A DNA stretch of 64,000 nucleotides. It comes from Anaerolineae bacterium (GTDB taxonomy: Bacteria > Chloroflexota > Anaerolineae > Aggregatilineales > Aggregatilineaceae). The notes under the pieces were generated by a model, which was given only the letters and a program-made list of their open reading frames with translations, was not told the DNA's origin and made no database searches. Made by a program: the position numbers and the translations under genes. Below, in pieces: positions 34,640 through 43,374 of this stretch. The DNA is taken from NCBI GenBank assembly GCA_023382715.1, contig JAHDWP010000004.1:1-64000 (forward strand). The letters run 5' to 3'. Each line of letters begins with the position of its first letter. The first letter of the stretch is position 1.

Positions 34640-36166
34640 ATGTCACTATCCAGAATTCTTCGAATTGTGCTCGTCCTGGCTGTCACGATCATGGGTGTGG
34701 GCGTCATAGCACCCGCTGCCGCACAGGGCGGCAACACTCTGATCATGGCCCGTGCTGTGGATGCCACCGGCCTTGATCCCCATACGCAAACAGCGTTCGC
34801 GTCGCTGCGCTTGCTCGAGCTGATCTACGAGCCACTCATCCAGGCGGACGAGAACCTTAACCTGGTCCCGGCACTGGCCGAAAGCTGGGCGTTCTCCGAA
34901 GATGGGCTACAGCTCACGCTCAACCTGCGCCAGGGTGTGACCTTCCACGATGGGTCAGCCTTCACGGCGGAAGACGTGATCGCCTCGCTCGCGCGCATCC
35001 TCGACGAAGCGACCGGCTCAGCCACACGGACCAACCTGCTGTCCATCGAGTCGATGGAGGCGCCGGACGACTATACTGTGGTGCTCAACCTGACGCTGCC
35101 AGATGTGCCGCTGGTTGCCGCCCTCAGCAGTATCAACACGGCGATCCTGTCGTCAGAAGTCATCGCCAGCGGCGACCCTACCGCTGACGTAGTCGGCACC
35201 GGCCCGTTCATGCTCGAAAGCTGGCAGCCGGAAGAGAAGACTGTCCTGAAAGCCAACCCGAGCTACTGGGGGGATGGCCCCTTTGTGGACGGCATTGAAA
35301 TCCGGATCATCCCCGACGAAGCGACGATCATGGCGGCCCTGCGCGCCGGTGAGGTGGACTTCGTCATGTTCAACGACCCGCTGATCGCCACCCTGCCGGT
35401 CGGGGACGCGACCTTCACCATCAACCGCGCGCCGGAAATCTCCTACCATGCGCTGCAACTGCGCGCCGCCGTCGAGCCGCTGGACAAGCTCGAGGTGCGC
35501 CAGGCCATTTCCTGCGCCATTGACCGCCAGGAAGTCGTTGACGTGGCTGCTCTGGGCGAGGGCCAGGTCACCGGCCCGCTGACCATGCCGGCCTGGGCCG
35601 TTTCGCTGGATGAATTGTTCTGCTATGAGCAGGATGTTGAACTGGCGCGCGAACTGATGAAGCAGGCGGGCCTGGAAGAGGGCTTCACCCTGCCGGTGAT
35701 CGCCGCCGTGGCCGAGCCGCCCACCGCCCTGTCGGAGGCGCAGGTCATTCAGGAACAGCTCAAGGCGATCAACATCACGGTGGAGATCGAATCGCTGGAG
35801 TTTGGCACCTACGTGGACCGTTGGCTGGCCGCTGACTTTGTGGGCGCCATCGCGCTGAACGGTGGGCGGCCCGATCCCTACCCGATGTACTCGCGTTACT
35901 GGCAGTACGGCGCCAACTTCAACAACGTGGCCGGCTACATTGATGACACGCTCGACAGGCTGATGAAAGAAGGGCAGGTCGAGACGGACCCGGCCAAGCG
36001 TTACGAGATCTTCGTAGAGTTCCAGAAGCACCTGGCCGAGATGTCGCCCTGGATCTGGCTGTATACCGGCTACACGTATACCGGCCAGCAGGCGTATGTC
36101 ACCGGCTTCATTCCCACACCTACCGGCTCGATCTACTACCTGAGCCAGGTCAAGCTCAACCGCTAA
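34640..36166 (+). CDS. Oligopeptide ABC transporter binding protein of the muropeptide locus
   Basis: 508-residue exported SBP_bac_5 protein. The signal peptide runs to APAAAQ, then come the family segments ATGLDPHTQTAFASLRLLELI, ESWAFSEDGLQLTLNLRQGV (in sequence) and VVGTGPFMLESW. AAAGGTG precedes ATG 34640. It is followed by a hairpin, two permeases, a serine hydrolase, AnmK and MurQ. By context the ligand is likely a peptide or muropeptide released from cell walls, analogous in role to MppA, but the binding specificity cannot be read from sequence. Confidence 0.9.
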   Translation: MSLSRILRIVLVLAVTIMGVGVIAPAAAQGGNTLIMARAVDATGLDPHTQTAFASLRLLELIYEPLIQADENLNLVPALAESWAFSEDGLQLTLNLRQGVTFHDGSAFTAEDVIASLARILDEATGSATRTNLLSIESMEAPDDYTVVLNLTLPDVPLVAALSSINTAILSSEVIASGDPTADVVGTGPFMLESWQPEEKTVLKANPSYWGDGPFVDGIEIRIIPDEATIMAALRAGEVDFVMFNDPLIATLPVGDATFTINRAPEISYHALQLRAAVEPLDKLEVRQAISCAIDRQEVVDVAALGEGQVTGPLTMPAWAVSLDELFCYEQDVELARELMKQAGLEEGFTLPVIAAVAEPPTALSEAQVIQEQLKAINITVEIESLEFGTYVDRWLAADFVGAIALNGGRPDPYPMYSRYWQYGANFNNVAGYIDDTLDRLMKEGQVETDPAKRYEIFVEFQKHLAEMSPWIWLYTGYTYTGQQAYVTGFIPTPTGSIYYLSQVKLNR

Positions 36167-36193
36167 CGCTGGGCGGGTGTTCGACTAACCAGT

Positions 36194-36226
36194 GCGGGGC
36201 ATACCCTGACGCGGCGTATGCCCCGC
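36194..36226. terminator. Hairpin between binding protein and permease genes
   Basis: GCGGGGCATAC (36194-36204) pairs perfectly with GTATGCCCCGC (36216-36226). No T-run follows, so it is probably not a full terminator. It may protect the upstream mRNA end or partly stop transcription, giving more binding protein than permease. It could also be a copy of a dispersed palindrome. Confidence 0.5.
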
Positions 36227-36248
36227 CCTACCCACCAAGGGGAGCCGA

Positions 36249-37214
36249 ATGTTTCGCTATCTGGCCCAGCGGCTAGTCGCGGTGATACCGACCCTCATCG
36301 GGATATCACTGCTCGTCTTTGTCGCCATCCGGCTCGTGCCCGGCGACGCGATTACGACCATGCTCGGCACCGAAGCCGGCATGTTGACCGAAAAACAGCG
36401 CGCCTCGCTCGAAGCATACTTCGGCCTCGACAAGCCGATGGTCGAGCAGTATTTCTCGTGGATTGGCCGCGTGTTGCAGGGCGACATGGGCTACTCAGTC
36501 CGGCATGGCAAGCCCGTCCTGACGCTGATCCTGGAACGGTTCCCGGTCACGTTCGAACTGGCCATGCTGTCCCTCGTCATCGCCCTGGCCATCGGCATCT
36601 CCATCGGCACGCTGTCGGCGGTGCGGCACAACTCCATGATTGATCTGTTCGGGCGGCTGTTCGCGCTGACCGGCCTGGCCGCGCCCAATTTTCTGATCGG
36701 CACCTTGCTAATCTACGTGCTCTCTGTGTACTTCGGTATTCTGCCCAACGCTGGCGACTACACAGATTTCACCGAGAACCCGCTCAAGAACCTGAAGCAG
36801 ATTATCTTCCCGGCCCTTACCCTGGGCTTCTCGTTTTCGGCGTCGGTCATGCGCACCACGCGGTCGGCCATGCTCGAAGTGCTGGGCCAGGACTACATCC
36901 GCACCGCGCGTGGCAAAGGGCTGCGTCCGCGCGCGGTCATCTTCGGCCATGCGGTGCGCAATGCGCTGATCCCCATCGTCACGCTGGCCGGGGTGGAGCT
37001 GGGCTATCTGCTGGGAGGCGCGGTGATTGTCGAGAAGATCTTCGCCCTGCCGGGCATCGGGCGGCTGACGCTCAATGCCATCTCCCAGCGCGATTATGCG
37101 CTCATCCAGGGCGCAACCCTGTTCATCGCCTTCAACTTTGTGGTGATCAACATGCTGGTTGATCTGCTCTATGCTGCCATTGACCCCCGGATTTCCTATG
37201 TCAGCAAGAAGTGA
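36249..37214 (+). CDS. Peptide ABC importer permease, DppB type (muropeptide locus)
   Basis: 321-residue inner-membrane permease with six helices. N terminus RYLAQRLVAVIPTLIGISLL, coupling loop LGQDYIRTARGKGLRPRAVI, and end LLYAAIDPRISYVSKK are characteristic. It lacks the acidic loop insert of the other DppB in this window. Its last 17 bases overlap the next permease. Confidence 0.93.
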   Translation: MFRYLAQRLVAVIPTLIGISLLVFVAIRLVPGDAITTMLGTEAGMLTEKQRASLEAYFGLDKPMVEQYFSWIGRVLQGDMGYSVRHGKPVLTLILERFPVTFELAMLSLVIALAIGISIGTLSAVRHNSMIDLFGRLFALTGLAAPNFLIGTLLIYVLSVYFGILPNAGDYTDFTENPLKNLKQIIFPALTLGFSFSASVMRTTRSAMLEVLGQDYIRTARGKGLRPRAVIFGHAVRNALIPIVTLAGVELGYLLGGAVIVEKIFALPGIGRLTLNAISQRDYALIQGATLFIAFNFVVINMLVDLLYAAIDPRISYVSKK

Positions 37215-38076
37215 CTCCATAGGCGAACTCGCCAAAGAGCCTTCCGTGCTGCGACGCCTGTTGCGCAGCCGGAGCGGTGCGCTGGGCCTGGTCATTGTCG
37301 CGTTTTACGTCACTGTGGCTGTGCTGGGCCTGCTGCAGATCACGCCCTACCCGCCCACCGAACAGCACCGCGTGGATCGGCTGCAAGGCCCCAGCTCGCA
37401 GTATTACCTGGGCACTGATATGTTCGGGCGCGATTTGTTAAGCCGCTTGATCAAAGGCTCCACTAATTCGCTCTATGTGGCCTTCTCCTGCGTGGCCATC
37501 TCCAGCACCCTGGGCACCCTGATCGGCACCGCGTCAGCCTACATCGGCGGCACGTTCGACAACGTTATGATGCGTATTATGGATATATTCTTCGCCTTCC
37601 CGGCCATCCTGCTGGCGCTGCTGGTGGTGGTCATCCTGGGCCGAGGGCTGGATAAGACGATCATCGCCATCGCTGTCGTCTACACGCCCATCTTCGCGCG
37701 CGTGGCGCGCGGCCCGGTCTTGTCGGTCAAGGAGATGGAATACATCACAGCAGCGCGGTGCATCGGGATGCACCACAGGCGCGTCGTGTTCTTTCACGTG
37801 CTGCCCAACACCCTCGCCCCGTTGATTGTCCAGGTCAGCCTGGCTCTGTCGTGGTCGCTGCTAACCGAAGCGGGCCTCAGCTTCCTGGGGCTGGGCATCC
37901 AGCCGCCGGAGCCATCGTGGGGAGTGATGCTGAGCGAGAGCCAGGGAATCTCCGAGATCGCCCCCTGGTTGATGATCTATCCCGGCCTGGCGATCATGTT
38001 GGGCGTGCTTGGCTTCAATCTGCTGGGTGACGGCCTGCGCGACGTGCTCGATCCCCGCATGAAACGCCTGCGCTGA
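37198..38076 (+). CDS. Peptide ABC importer permease, DppC type (muropeptide locus)
   Basis: 292-residue inner-membrane permease. Typical elements are YYLGTDMFGRDLLSRLIKG, the coupling loop MEYITAARCIGMHHRRVVFF and the end GDGLRDVLDPRMKRLR. ATG 37198 lies inside the end of the DppB gene, indicating translational coupling. No DppD/DppF ATPases follow; the next gene is a serine hydrolase, so the importer must borrow ATPases encoded elsewhere. Confidence 0.93.
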   Translation: MSARSDSIGELAKEPSVLRRLLRSRSGALGLVIVAFYVTVAVLGLLQITPYPPTEQHRVDRLQGPSSQYYLGTDMFGRDLLSRLIKGSTNSLYVAFSCVAISSTLGTLIGTASAYIGGTFDNVMMRIMDIFFAFPAILLALLVVVILGRGLDKTIIAIAVVYTPIFARVARGPVLSVKEMEYITAARCIGMHHRRVVFFHVLPNTLAPLIVQVSLALSWSLLTEAGLSFLGLGIQPPEPSWGVMLSESQGISEIAPWLMIYPGLAIMLGVLGFNLLGDGLRDVLDPRMKRLR

Positions 38077-38169
38077 GCGCACGAGACCGTCGCAGACGGC
38101 AGGGACGCAAACAACACAGCCCGCCGTCCAGTTTGCCCAGCCTGTTACGTCACCAGGGATCCGACTCAC

Positions 38170-39423
38170 ATGCCCACGCTCGACAGCGTAGCACCCAGCC
38201 AGGCCATCAACACCCTATCCAGCCGCGGCCACGACGCGCTTGTACGCGTCGTGAAGGCGCACCTGGGAGTGACGTTCCCGGCCATCGCTCTGACGGTCGT
38301 CCAGGGCGGCGCGGTGCGCTTCAATGGCGCGTGGGGCTGGCTTGATCCAGAGACGACCTCTTCCCCTACTCAGCCGGACACCTTGTTCGACCTGGCGTCG
38401 CTCAGCAAGCTGTTCACGACGACCGCCTTTCTGACGCTGGTCAGCGAGGAGCGAGTGCGCCTGGACGATCCGCTGGTGAGCATCGTGCCCGAATTCGGCG
38501 CGTCCGGCCCGCGCCCGCTGGATGGCGGGCAGGACCCGCACAGCAAGGCGATGCTTCCCATCCCGGACGACGCGCGCGGTCAGGTCGCCGACCCGGCGCT
38601 GGTGACCTTCTTCCACCTGCTCACCCATACCTCTGGGCTGGCTCCCTGGCGCGCTTTGTACGAGGCCGCCGGGCCGCCGCCGCCCCCGCCGGACGAACCC
38701 GATCCGCTGGGGCGCGAGACACGTTGGGCACGCCTGTTGGATGCCCTGTGCCGCGCATCTTTTGTCGGCCAGCCGGGCGATGGGATTGTGCGCTACAGCG
38801 ACCTGGGCCTGATGCTGCTGGGCGAGGCGACCAGCCGCCTGCACGGAACGCCGGGCGCGCTGGACGCGGCGATCGCGGCGCGCGCCCTCGAACCGCTGGT
38901 CCTGCGCTCGGTGACCTTCAACCCGCTCCAGCACGGGCGCAGCCGGGCGACGATCGCTCCCACCGAAGACGATCCCGGCTGGCGCGGACGGCGCTGCTGG
39001 GGCGAGGTTCACGATGAGAACGCCTGTGGCGCGGGCGGAGTGACCGGGCACGCCGGGCTGTTCGGGACGGCGCGCGATGTCGCCGCGCTGGGACAGGCGT
39101 GGCTGGCGGGCGATCCGCGCCTGGGAATTGCGCCAGCGTTGCTGCGCGCTGCCACCCACCAGCAGGCGCAGACCGACGTGATGCGGCGCGGCCTGGGCTG
39201 GATGCTCAAAGCGCCCCTGGATTCCTCCGCCGGCGATCTGTTCAGCCCCAATTCCTACGGTCATACAGGGTTCACCGGCACTTCGCTCTGGATTGATCCG
39301 GAGCGGGCGCTGATCGTGGCCTGCCTGGCCAATCGTGTTTATCCGGGGCGTGCCAGGCCGGGCATCGAGGCGTTCCGGCGCGCGGTTCATGATACTCTCG
39401 TGCAGGCAGTGGAGGCGCTATGA
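38170..39423 (+). CDS. Serine hydrolase, beta-lactamase/PBP family, of the muropeptide locus
   Basis: 417 residues with SLSK (Ser77, Lys80), YSD (209-211) and a GHTGFTG third motif, the active-site set of class C-type serine hydrolases. A proline-rich loop of seven prolines lies near residue 169-175. There is no clear signal peptide. It ends in an ATGA overlap with anmK and is translationally coupled to it. With AnmK and MurQ next to it, it probably cleaves peptide or sugar-linked esters/amides of recovered wall fragments. Exact reaction unknown. Confidence 0.85.
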   Translation: MPTLDSVAPSQAINTLSSRGHDALVRVVKAHLGVTFPAIALTVVQGGAVRFNGAWGWLDPETTSSPTQPDTLFDLASLSKLFTTTAFLTLVSEERVRLDDPLVSIVPEFGASGPRPLDGGQDPHSKAMLPIPDDARGQVADPALVTFFHLLTHTSGLAPWRALYEAAGPPPPPPDEPDPLGRETRWARLLDALCRASFVGQPGDGIVRYSDLGLMLLGEATSRLHGTPGALDAAIAARALEPLVLRSVTFNPLQHGRSRATIAPTEDDPGWRGRRCWGEVHDENACGAGGVTGHAGLFGTARDVAALGQAWLAGDPRLGIAPALLRAATHQQAQTDVMRRGLGWMLKAPLDSSAGDLFSPNSYGHTGFTGTSLWIDPERALIVACLANRVYPGRARPGIEAFRRAVHDTLVQAVEAL

Positions 39424-40604
39424 TCATCGTTGGCCTGATGTCTGGCACTTCGGCGGACGGCATTGACGCGGCATTGTGTGAGATCACAGGCGCGCCACCC
39501 CACATCCAGGCGCGTATCCGCCACGCGATCACCTACCCGTTCCCACAGGGCTTCCAGGAACACATCCTGAGCGCCTGCCTGCCGGAACACAGCGGCGTGG
39601 ATGTGCTCTGTCAGCTCAATTTCGACCTGGGAGAGCTGTTCGCGCGCGCTACGCAACGGGTCATCGAGGAAGCGAGCCTGACCAGCAACGAGGTGGACTT
39701 AATCGCCTCGCACGGCCAGAACGTCTGGCACATGGTCCAGCCGGACGGCCGGGTGAGCGCTACCCTGCAGATCACCGAAGCTACCGTGATCGCCGAGCGC
39801 ACAGGCATCACCACTGTGAGCAATTTCCGCACGCGCGATGTGGCCGCGGGGGGGCAGGGCGCGCCGCTGGCGAGCTACTTCGACTGGCTGCTGCTGCGCC
39901 ACCCTGCGCACTGGCGCGCCGCCCAGAACCTCGGCGGGATCGGCAACGTGACCTTCCTGCCCCCGCTCGCCGATGCCGATTCCGCGCCGCTGGCCTTCGA
40001 CACCGGCCCCAGCAACGCCCTGATTGACGTGGCCGTGACGCTGCTCAGCGACGGGGCGCAGCTCTACGATCACGATGGGGCGCTGGGCGCGCGCGGCCAG
40101 GTGGATGACGAATGGCTGACCGCGCTGCTGGCCCACCCCTACTTCGAGCGCCAGCCGCCCAAGACGACAGGACGCGAGGTCTTCGGCGCGGTCATGGGCG
40201 AGGCGCTGGTGCGCGAAGGCCGCGCGCGCGGCCTGGACGATGTGTCCATCGTGGCGACGCTCACTGCCCTGACTGCCGCCAGCGTCGCCGATGCCTATCG
40301 CCGTTTTGCGCCCGCGCCGATTGGTGAAGCGATCCTGGCGGGCGGCGGCGCGCGCAATCCGACGTTGGTGCGAATGCTGCGCGAACGCCTGCACCCGACG
40401 CCGGTCCTGCTCAGTGAGAATATCGGCCTGGACAGCGACAACAAAGAGGCGCTCCTCTTCGCTCTGCTGGCCCACGAGACCTGGTACGCCCGCCCGGGCA
40501 CCCATCCGGCGCTGACTGGCGCGCGGCATGGCTCGGTTCTGGGGCAGATCACGCCGGGCCGCAACTACGCCGATCTCATTCGCCGCACGTGGTGCGCGGA
40601 CTGA
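39420..40604 (+). CDS. anmK: Anhydro-N-acetylmuramic acid kinase
   Basis: Converts 1,6-anhydro-MurNAc plus ATP to MurNAc-6-phosphate in cell-wall recycling (cytoplasm). The N-terminal ATP-binding signature is GLMSGTSADGIDAAL. Further family segments are IASHGQNVWH, NLGGIGNVTFLP, FDTGPSNALID and ILAGGGARNPTLVRML. Length 394 is slightly above the usual ~370. It overlaps the upstream hydrolase by ATGA and precedes murQ by 33 bases; MurQ uses its product. Confidence 0.97.
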   Translation: MIIVGLMSGTSADGIDAALCEITGAPPHIQARIRHAITYPFPQGFQEHILSACLPEHSGVDVLCQLNFDLGELFARATQRVIEEASLTSNEVDLIASHGQNVWHMVQPDGRVSATLQITEATVIAERTGITTVSNFRTRDVAAGGQGAPLASYFDWLLLRHPAHWRAAQNLGGIGNVTFLPPLADADSAPLAFDTGPSNALIDVAVTLLSDGAQLYDHDGALGARGQVDDEWLTALLAHPYFERQPPKTTGREVFGAVMGEALVREGRARGLDDVSIVATLTALTAASVADAYRRFAPAPIGEAILAGGGARNPTLVRMLRERLHPTPVLLSENIGLDSDNKEALLFALLAHETWYARPGTHPALTGARHGSVLGQITPGRNYADLIRRTWCAD

Positions 40605-40637
40605 GGCCGGGAACGCCATTCAGAATGGAGGACTTCC

Positions 40638-41522
40638 ATGCTGACCGAAGAGCGCAGTCTGCGAACAGCCAATATTGACCGCCTCAGCACGCAGGCTGTA
40701 TTGGAAATCATGAACGACGAAGATGCGTCCGTCCCTGGCGCGGTGCGGCGCGCCCTGCCGGCCATTGCCCAGGCGGTAGATACCATCGTGGAGCATCTGC
40801 GACAAGGCGGGCGTCTGCTCTATGTGGGGGCTGGCACCAGCGGGCGGCTGGGCGTCCTTGATGCCGTCGAATGTGTGCCGACCTTCAATACCGATCCGGA
40901 GACGGTGCAGGGCATTATCGCGGGCGGCCCGCTAGCGCTGACCCACGCCGCCGAAGGGGCCGAGGACGATCGCGCGGCAGGCTATGCGGACATGGTGGCC
41001 CGTCACGTGAACGAGCGGGATGTGGTAGTCGGCATCGCCGCCAGCGGACGAACGCCCTACGTCATCGGCGCGCTGGAGGCCGCTAACACTATCGGGGCGG
41101 CGACGGTGGCGATCTCCTGCAACGAGCCAGCGCCTATACTGGACCTGGCTGGCATCCCCATCGCTGCCCTGGTCGGCCCAGAAGTTATCACCGGCTCAAC
41201 CCGCCTCAAATCGGGCACGGCGCAGAAGCTGATCCTGAACATGCTCAGCACCGCCACTATGATCCGGCTGGGCAAGGTCTACCAGAACCTGATGGTTGAC
41301 ATGCGCGCGACCAATCAGAAGCTGATGCAGCGCGCCCAGCGTATCGTGGCGGAGATCAGCGGAGTGAGCAGCGAGGAGGCTGGTCGGCTGCTGGAGCAGA
41401 GCGGCTATGAGGTCAAGACGGCGATCGTCGTGGCGCGGCTCGGCGTCAGCCCGGAAATCGCCCGCGCGCGGATCGCTGCGGCGGGCGGCGTGCTGCGCGA
41501 AGTCCTCAAAGATCAGGAGTGA
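40638..41522 (+). CDS. murQ: N-acetylmuramic acid 6-phosphate etherase
   Basis: Cleaves the lactyl ether of MurNAc-6-phosphate, giving GlcNAc-6-phosphate and D-lactate. The 294-residue SIS-fold protein shows VGAGTSGRLGVLDAVECVPT, GIAASGRTPYVIGALE and STRLKSGTAQKLILNMLST, all family hallmarks. GGAGG is 6 bases before ATG. With AnmK it forms the complete anhydro-MurNAc to GlcNAc-6-phosphate route; the later steps (NagA/NagB) are not in the window. It ends 11 bases from the convergent epimerase gene. Confidence 0.97.
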   Translation: MLTEERSLRTANIDRLSTQAVLEIMNDEDASVPGAVRRALPAIAQAVDTIVEHLRQGGRLLYVGAGTSGRLGVLDAVECVPTFNTDPETVQGIIAGGPLALTHAAEGAEDDRAAGYADMVARHVNERDVVVGIAASGRTPYVIGALEAANTIGAATVAISCNEPAPILDLAGIPIAALVGPEVITGSTRLKSGTAQKLILNMLSTATMIRLGKVYQNLMVDMRATNQKLMQRAQRIVAEISGVSSEEAGRLLEQSGYEVKTAIVVARLGVSPEIARARIAAAGGVLREVLKDQE

Positions 41523-41533
41523 GTAGAGGCAGC

Positions 41534-42574
41534 CTATTGCTCCGGCGCAGGCACGATCCCTAGCCCCGGTCGCTCCGTTAAGGCGATCTGGCCCTTGCGC
41601 ATCTCGATACCGCGGTAGGGATCGTTGCTCACCAGCAGGTTGCCGTCCAGGTCGGCGAAGTCAGCCAGCGCGGCCAGATGGGCTGCTGCTGCGACGGCTA
41701 CTGTGCTCTCGATCATGCATCCGATCAACACTTTCATGCTGCACGCTCGCGCCAGTTGGATCATCTGCATAGCCGGGCGCAGACCGCCGCACTTGGCCAG
41801 CTTGATATTGATGCCATCCACCAGCCCGGCCAGCGGGAGCACGCTCTCCACGCCCTGCACCGTCTCGTCTGCGATCAACGGCGGTCGGGCGACTGGCAGA
41901 GAGTCATGCAGAGTGCGCCATCCGGCCAGGTCGTCGCGCGCGACGGGCTGCTCAATAAAGACGATCTCAAGCTCGGTTAGGGCGGGGATGATGGCCAAAG
42001 CCTCGTCCGCGGACCAGCCCCCATTCGCGTCCACGCACAGCCGCGCGCGCGTCTCCTGGCGAGCCATCTGTACATAGCGGAGATCGGTTCGCCAGTCACC
42101 ACTCCCCAGCTTCAGCTTGATCAGGCTGTGATCGCGCGCTTCGCGCACCTGTTCGCGGTATCCATCCTCGTCATCCGCCATGGCGATCGTGAACGAGCTG
42201 ACCGGAATGTGGGCTGGATTGAGACCCCACAGGCGATAGAGCGGGTGGCCCAGATGCTTGCCCCACAGATCGTGCAGGGCGATATCTACTGCCGCTCGCG
42301 CCGCCGGAGTCATGTCGGCTGGAAGACGGTCGAGAGCGTCGCCGAGCAGCAAGGGATCGCCGCTCAGCGCTTCTGCCAGCGCTGGGGCGGAGAGGTGTTG
42401 CAGGACCCGCTCTGCAGTTTCGCCGTAGTAAGGGACCACCGCTGCTTCGCCCACGCCGCTGTGCGTGCCAGCGCTCACCTGGAACAGGACATTCTCGCGC
42501 ACTGTCGTGGTGCCGTAGGAAAGCTTGAAAGGGTGGCGAAGCTGAAGGGCTAGCCTGCGCGTCTGGGTGTGCAT
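41534..42574 (-). CDS. Dipeptide epimerase (L-Ala-D/L-Glu epimerase type)
   Basis: 346-residue enolase-superfamily enzyme of the muconate-lactonizing group. The catalytic lysines are Lys153/Lys155 in LIKLKLG and Lys258 in INIKLAKCGG. Metal ligands are Asp182 (VDANGGW), Glu208 (IEQP) and Asp236 (IADET). IGCMIESTV near the end matches the part that grips the dipeptide. In murein recycling this enzyme converts L-Ala-D-Glu to L-Ala-L-Glu. I use ATG 42574 (MHTQTRRLAL), because the upstream extension is not family-like. Its place beside anmK/murQ supports the role. Confidence 0.9.
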   Translation of the reverse strand: MHTQTRRLALQLRHPFKLSYGTTTVRENVLFQVSAGTHSGVGEAAVVPYYGETAERVLQHLSAPALAEALSGDPLLLGDALDRLPADMTPAARAAVDIALHDLWGKHLGHPLYRLWGLNPAHIPVSSFTIAMADDEDGYREQVREARDHSLIKLKLGSGDWRTDLRYVQMARQETRARLCVDANGGWSADEALAIIPALTELEIVFIEQPVARDDLAGWRTLHDSLPVARPPLIADETVQGVESVLPLAGLVDGINIKLAKCGGLRPAMQMIQLARACSMKVLIGCMIESTVAVAAAAHLAALADFADLDGNLLVSNDPYRGIEMRKGQIALTERPGLGIVPAPEQ

Positions 42575-43374
42575 GGCATGATCTCTGTGAGGGTGGCTGG
42601 TGCAAAGTCGCGATCCATTGTATCGGGATGTGTCGTTCAGGGGTACCGGGCATAGGGTAGGAAGATGAGATTGTCCCCAGCAGGTGGCCGACGAGTATCT
42701 GCGCGGCACAAGGGCGGCCTAATCCGCACGCCAGAACTCTGCGAGAAGCCTGAGCAGTGAGTATCGGGCTTCTCGTTTCTGTTCGTATGAAGCTCTCTGA
42801 TGGTGGCAACGAAGATGCTTGGATGCACAGAAGGGTGCCGGACGACGCGCCAGGCTATGTCTACCGGGGGGAGGAAAAGTGCCAGTATGAAGGTGCAGAT
42901 CAGCGGCCCACCTACATAGAAAACGGAAGTTGCAGAGCGGTGTAATCTGCGATAGTTTATGGAGCGCGGCGGATATGCGCATTTACGGTCTATCTTCGTG
43001 CGCCTTTAGCGAGCTGTTAACCAGTTCCGCGCTGGCAGTTCGTGGGGAAGCAACATGGGGCGCGATGTCGTAGGCGTGAGGTGGGGGGTACGTAAGGCGA
43101 CAGGATTCCTTTCCCCAAAAACCGTCGTATATCATAGAGTCACCAGCCAATGCCCAGACCCACCAACGAGGGGACTCCATAGGCACAGCCGCGTGGCATG
43201 TGCTAGACAGTAAGCCGCGCAAAGAGCCATAGATCAACGCGGGGGCGATTGAGAAGCGGCGCGTGCGCAGGTAGGGGGTGCGCCGCGCGGCAGCTTCGAG
43301 AGTCGCCGCTCGCCAGAGACAGTTTAGCAGGCCGCATGTGAGCGATCGCATGTCGGAGCGGCGGAGCGTGGGTA
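42575..43374. other. Long intergenic region before the polysaccharide locus
   Basis: About 800 bases. Short open frames exist on both strands but lack ribosome-binding sites and recognisable sequence. One strong hairpin is present at 42742-42775. The promoter of the polysaccharide locus should lie here, but I cannot point to a convincing hexamer pair. Confidence 0.4.
42742..42783 (+). terminator. Terminator-like hairpin without an obvious upstream gene
   Basis: CGAGAAGCCTGA (42742-42753) pairs with TCGGGCTTCTCG (42764-42775) with one G-T pair, followed by TTTCTGTTC. On the plus strand there is no gene directly upstream, so it may end an antisense or small RNA opposite the epimerase leader, or be left from a lost gene. 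Confidence 0.5.

Noticed and set aside
42757-42945. A 62-codon frame on the plus strand
   Set aside because: Starts inside the hairpin region, lacks a ribosome-binding site and shows no familiar sequence.
42983-43351. A 122-codon frame on the minus strand before the polysaccharide locus
   Set aside because: No ribosome-binding site, odd residue composition and no motif. Kept as non-coding unless homologues appear.
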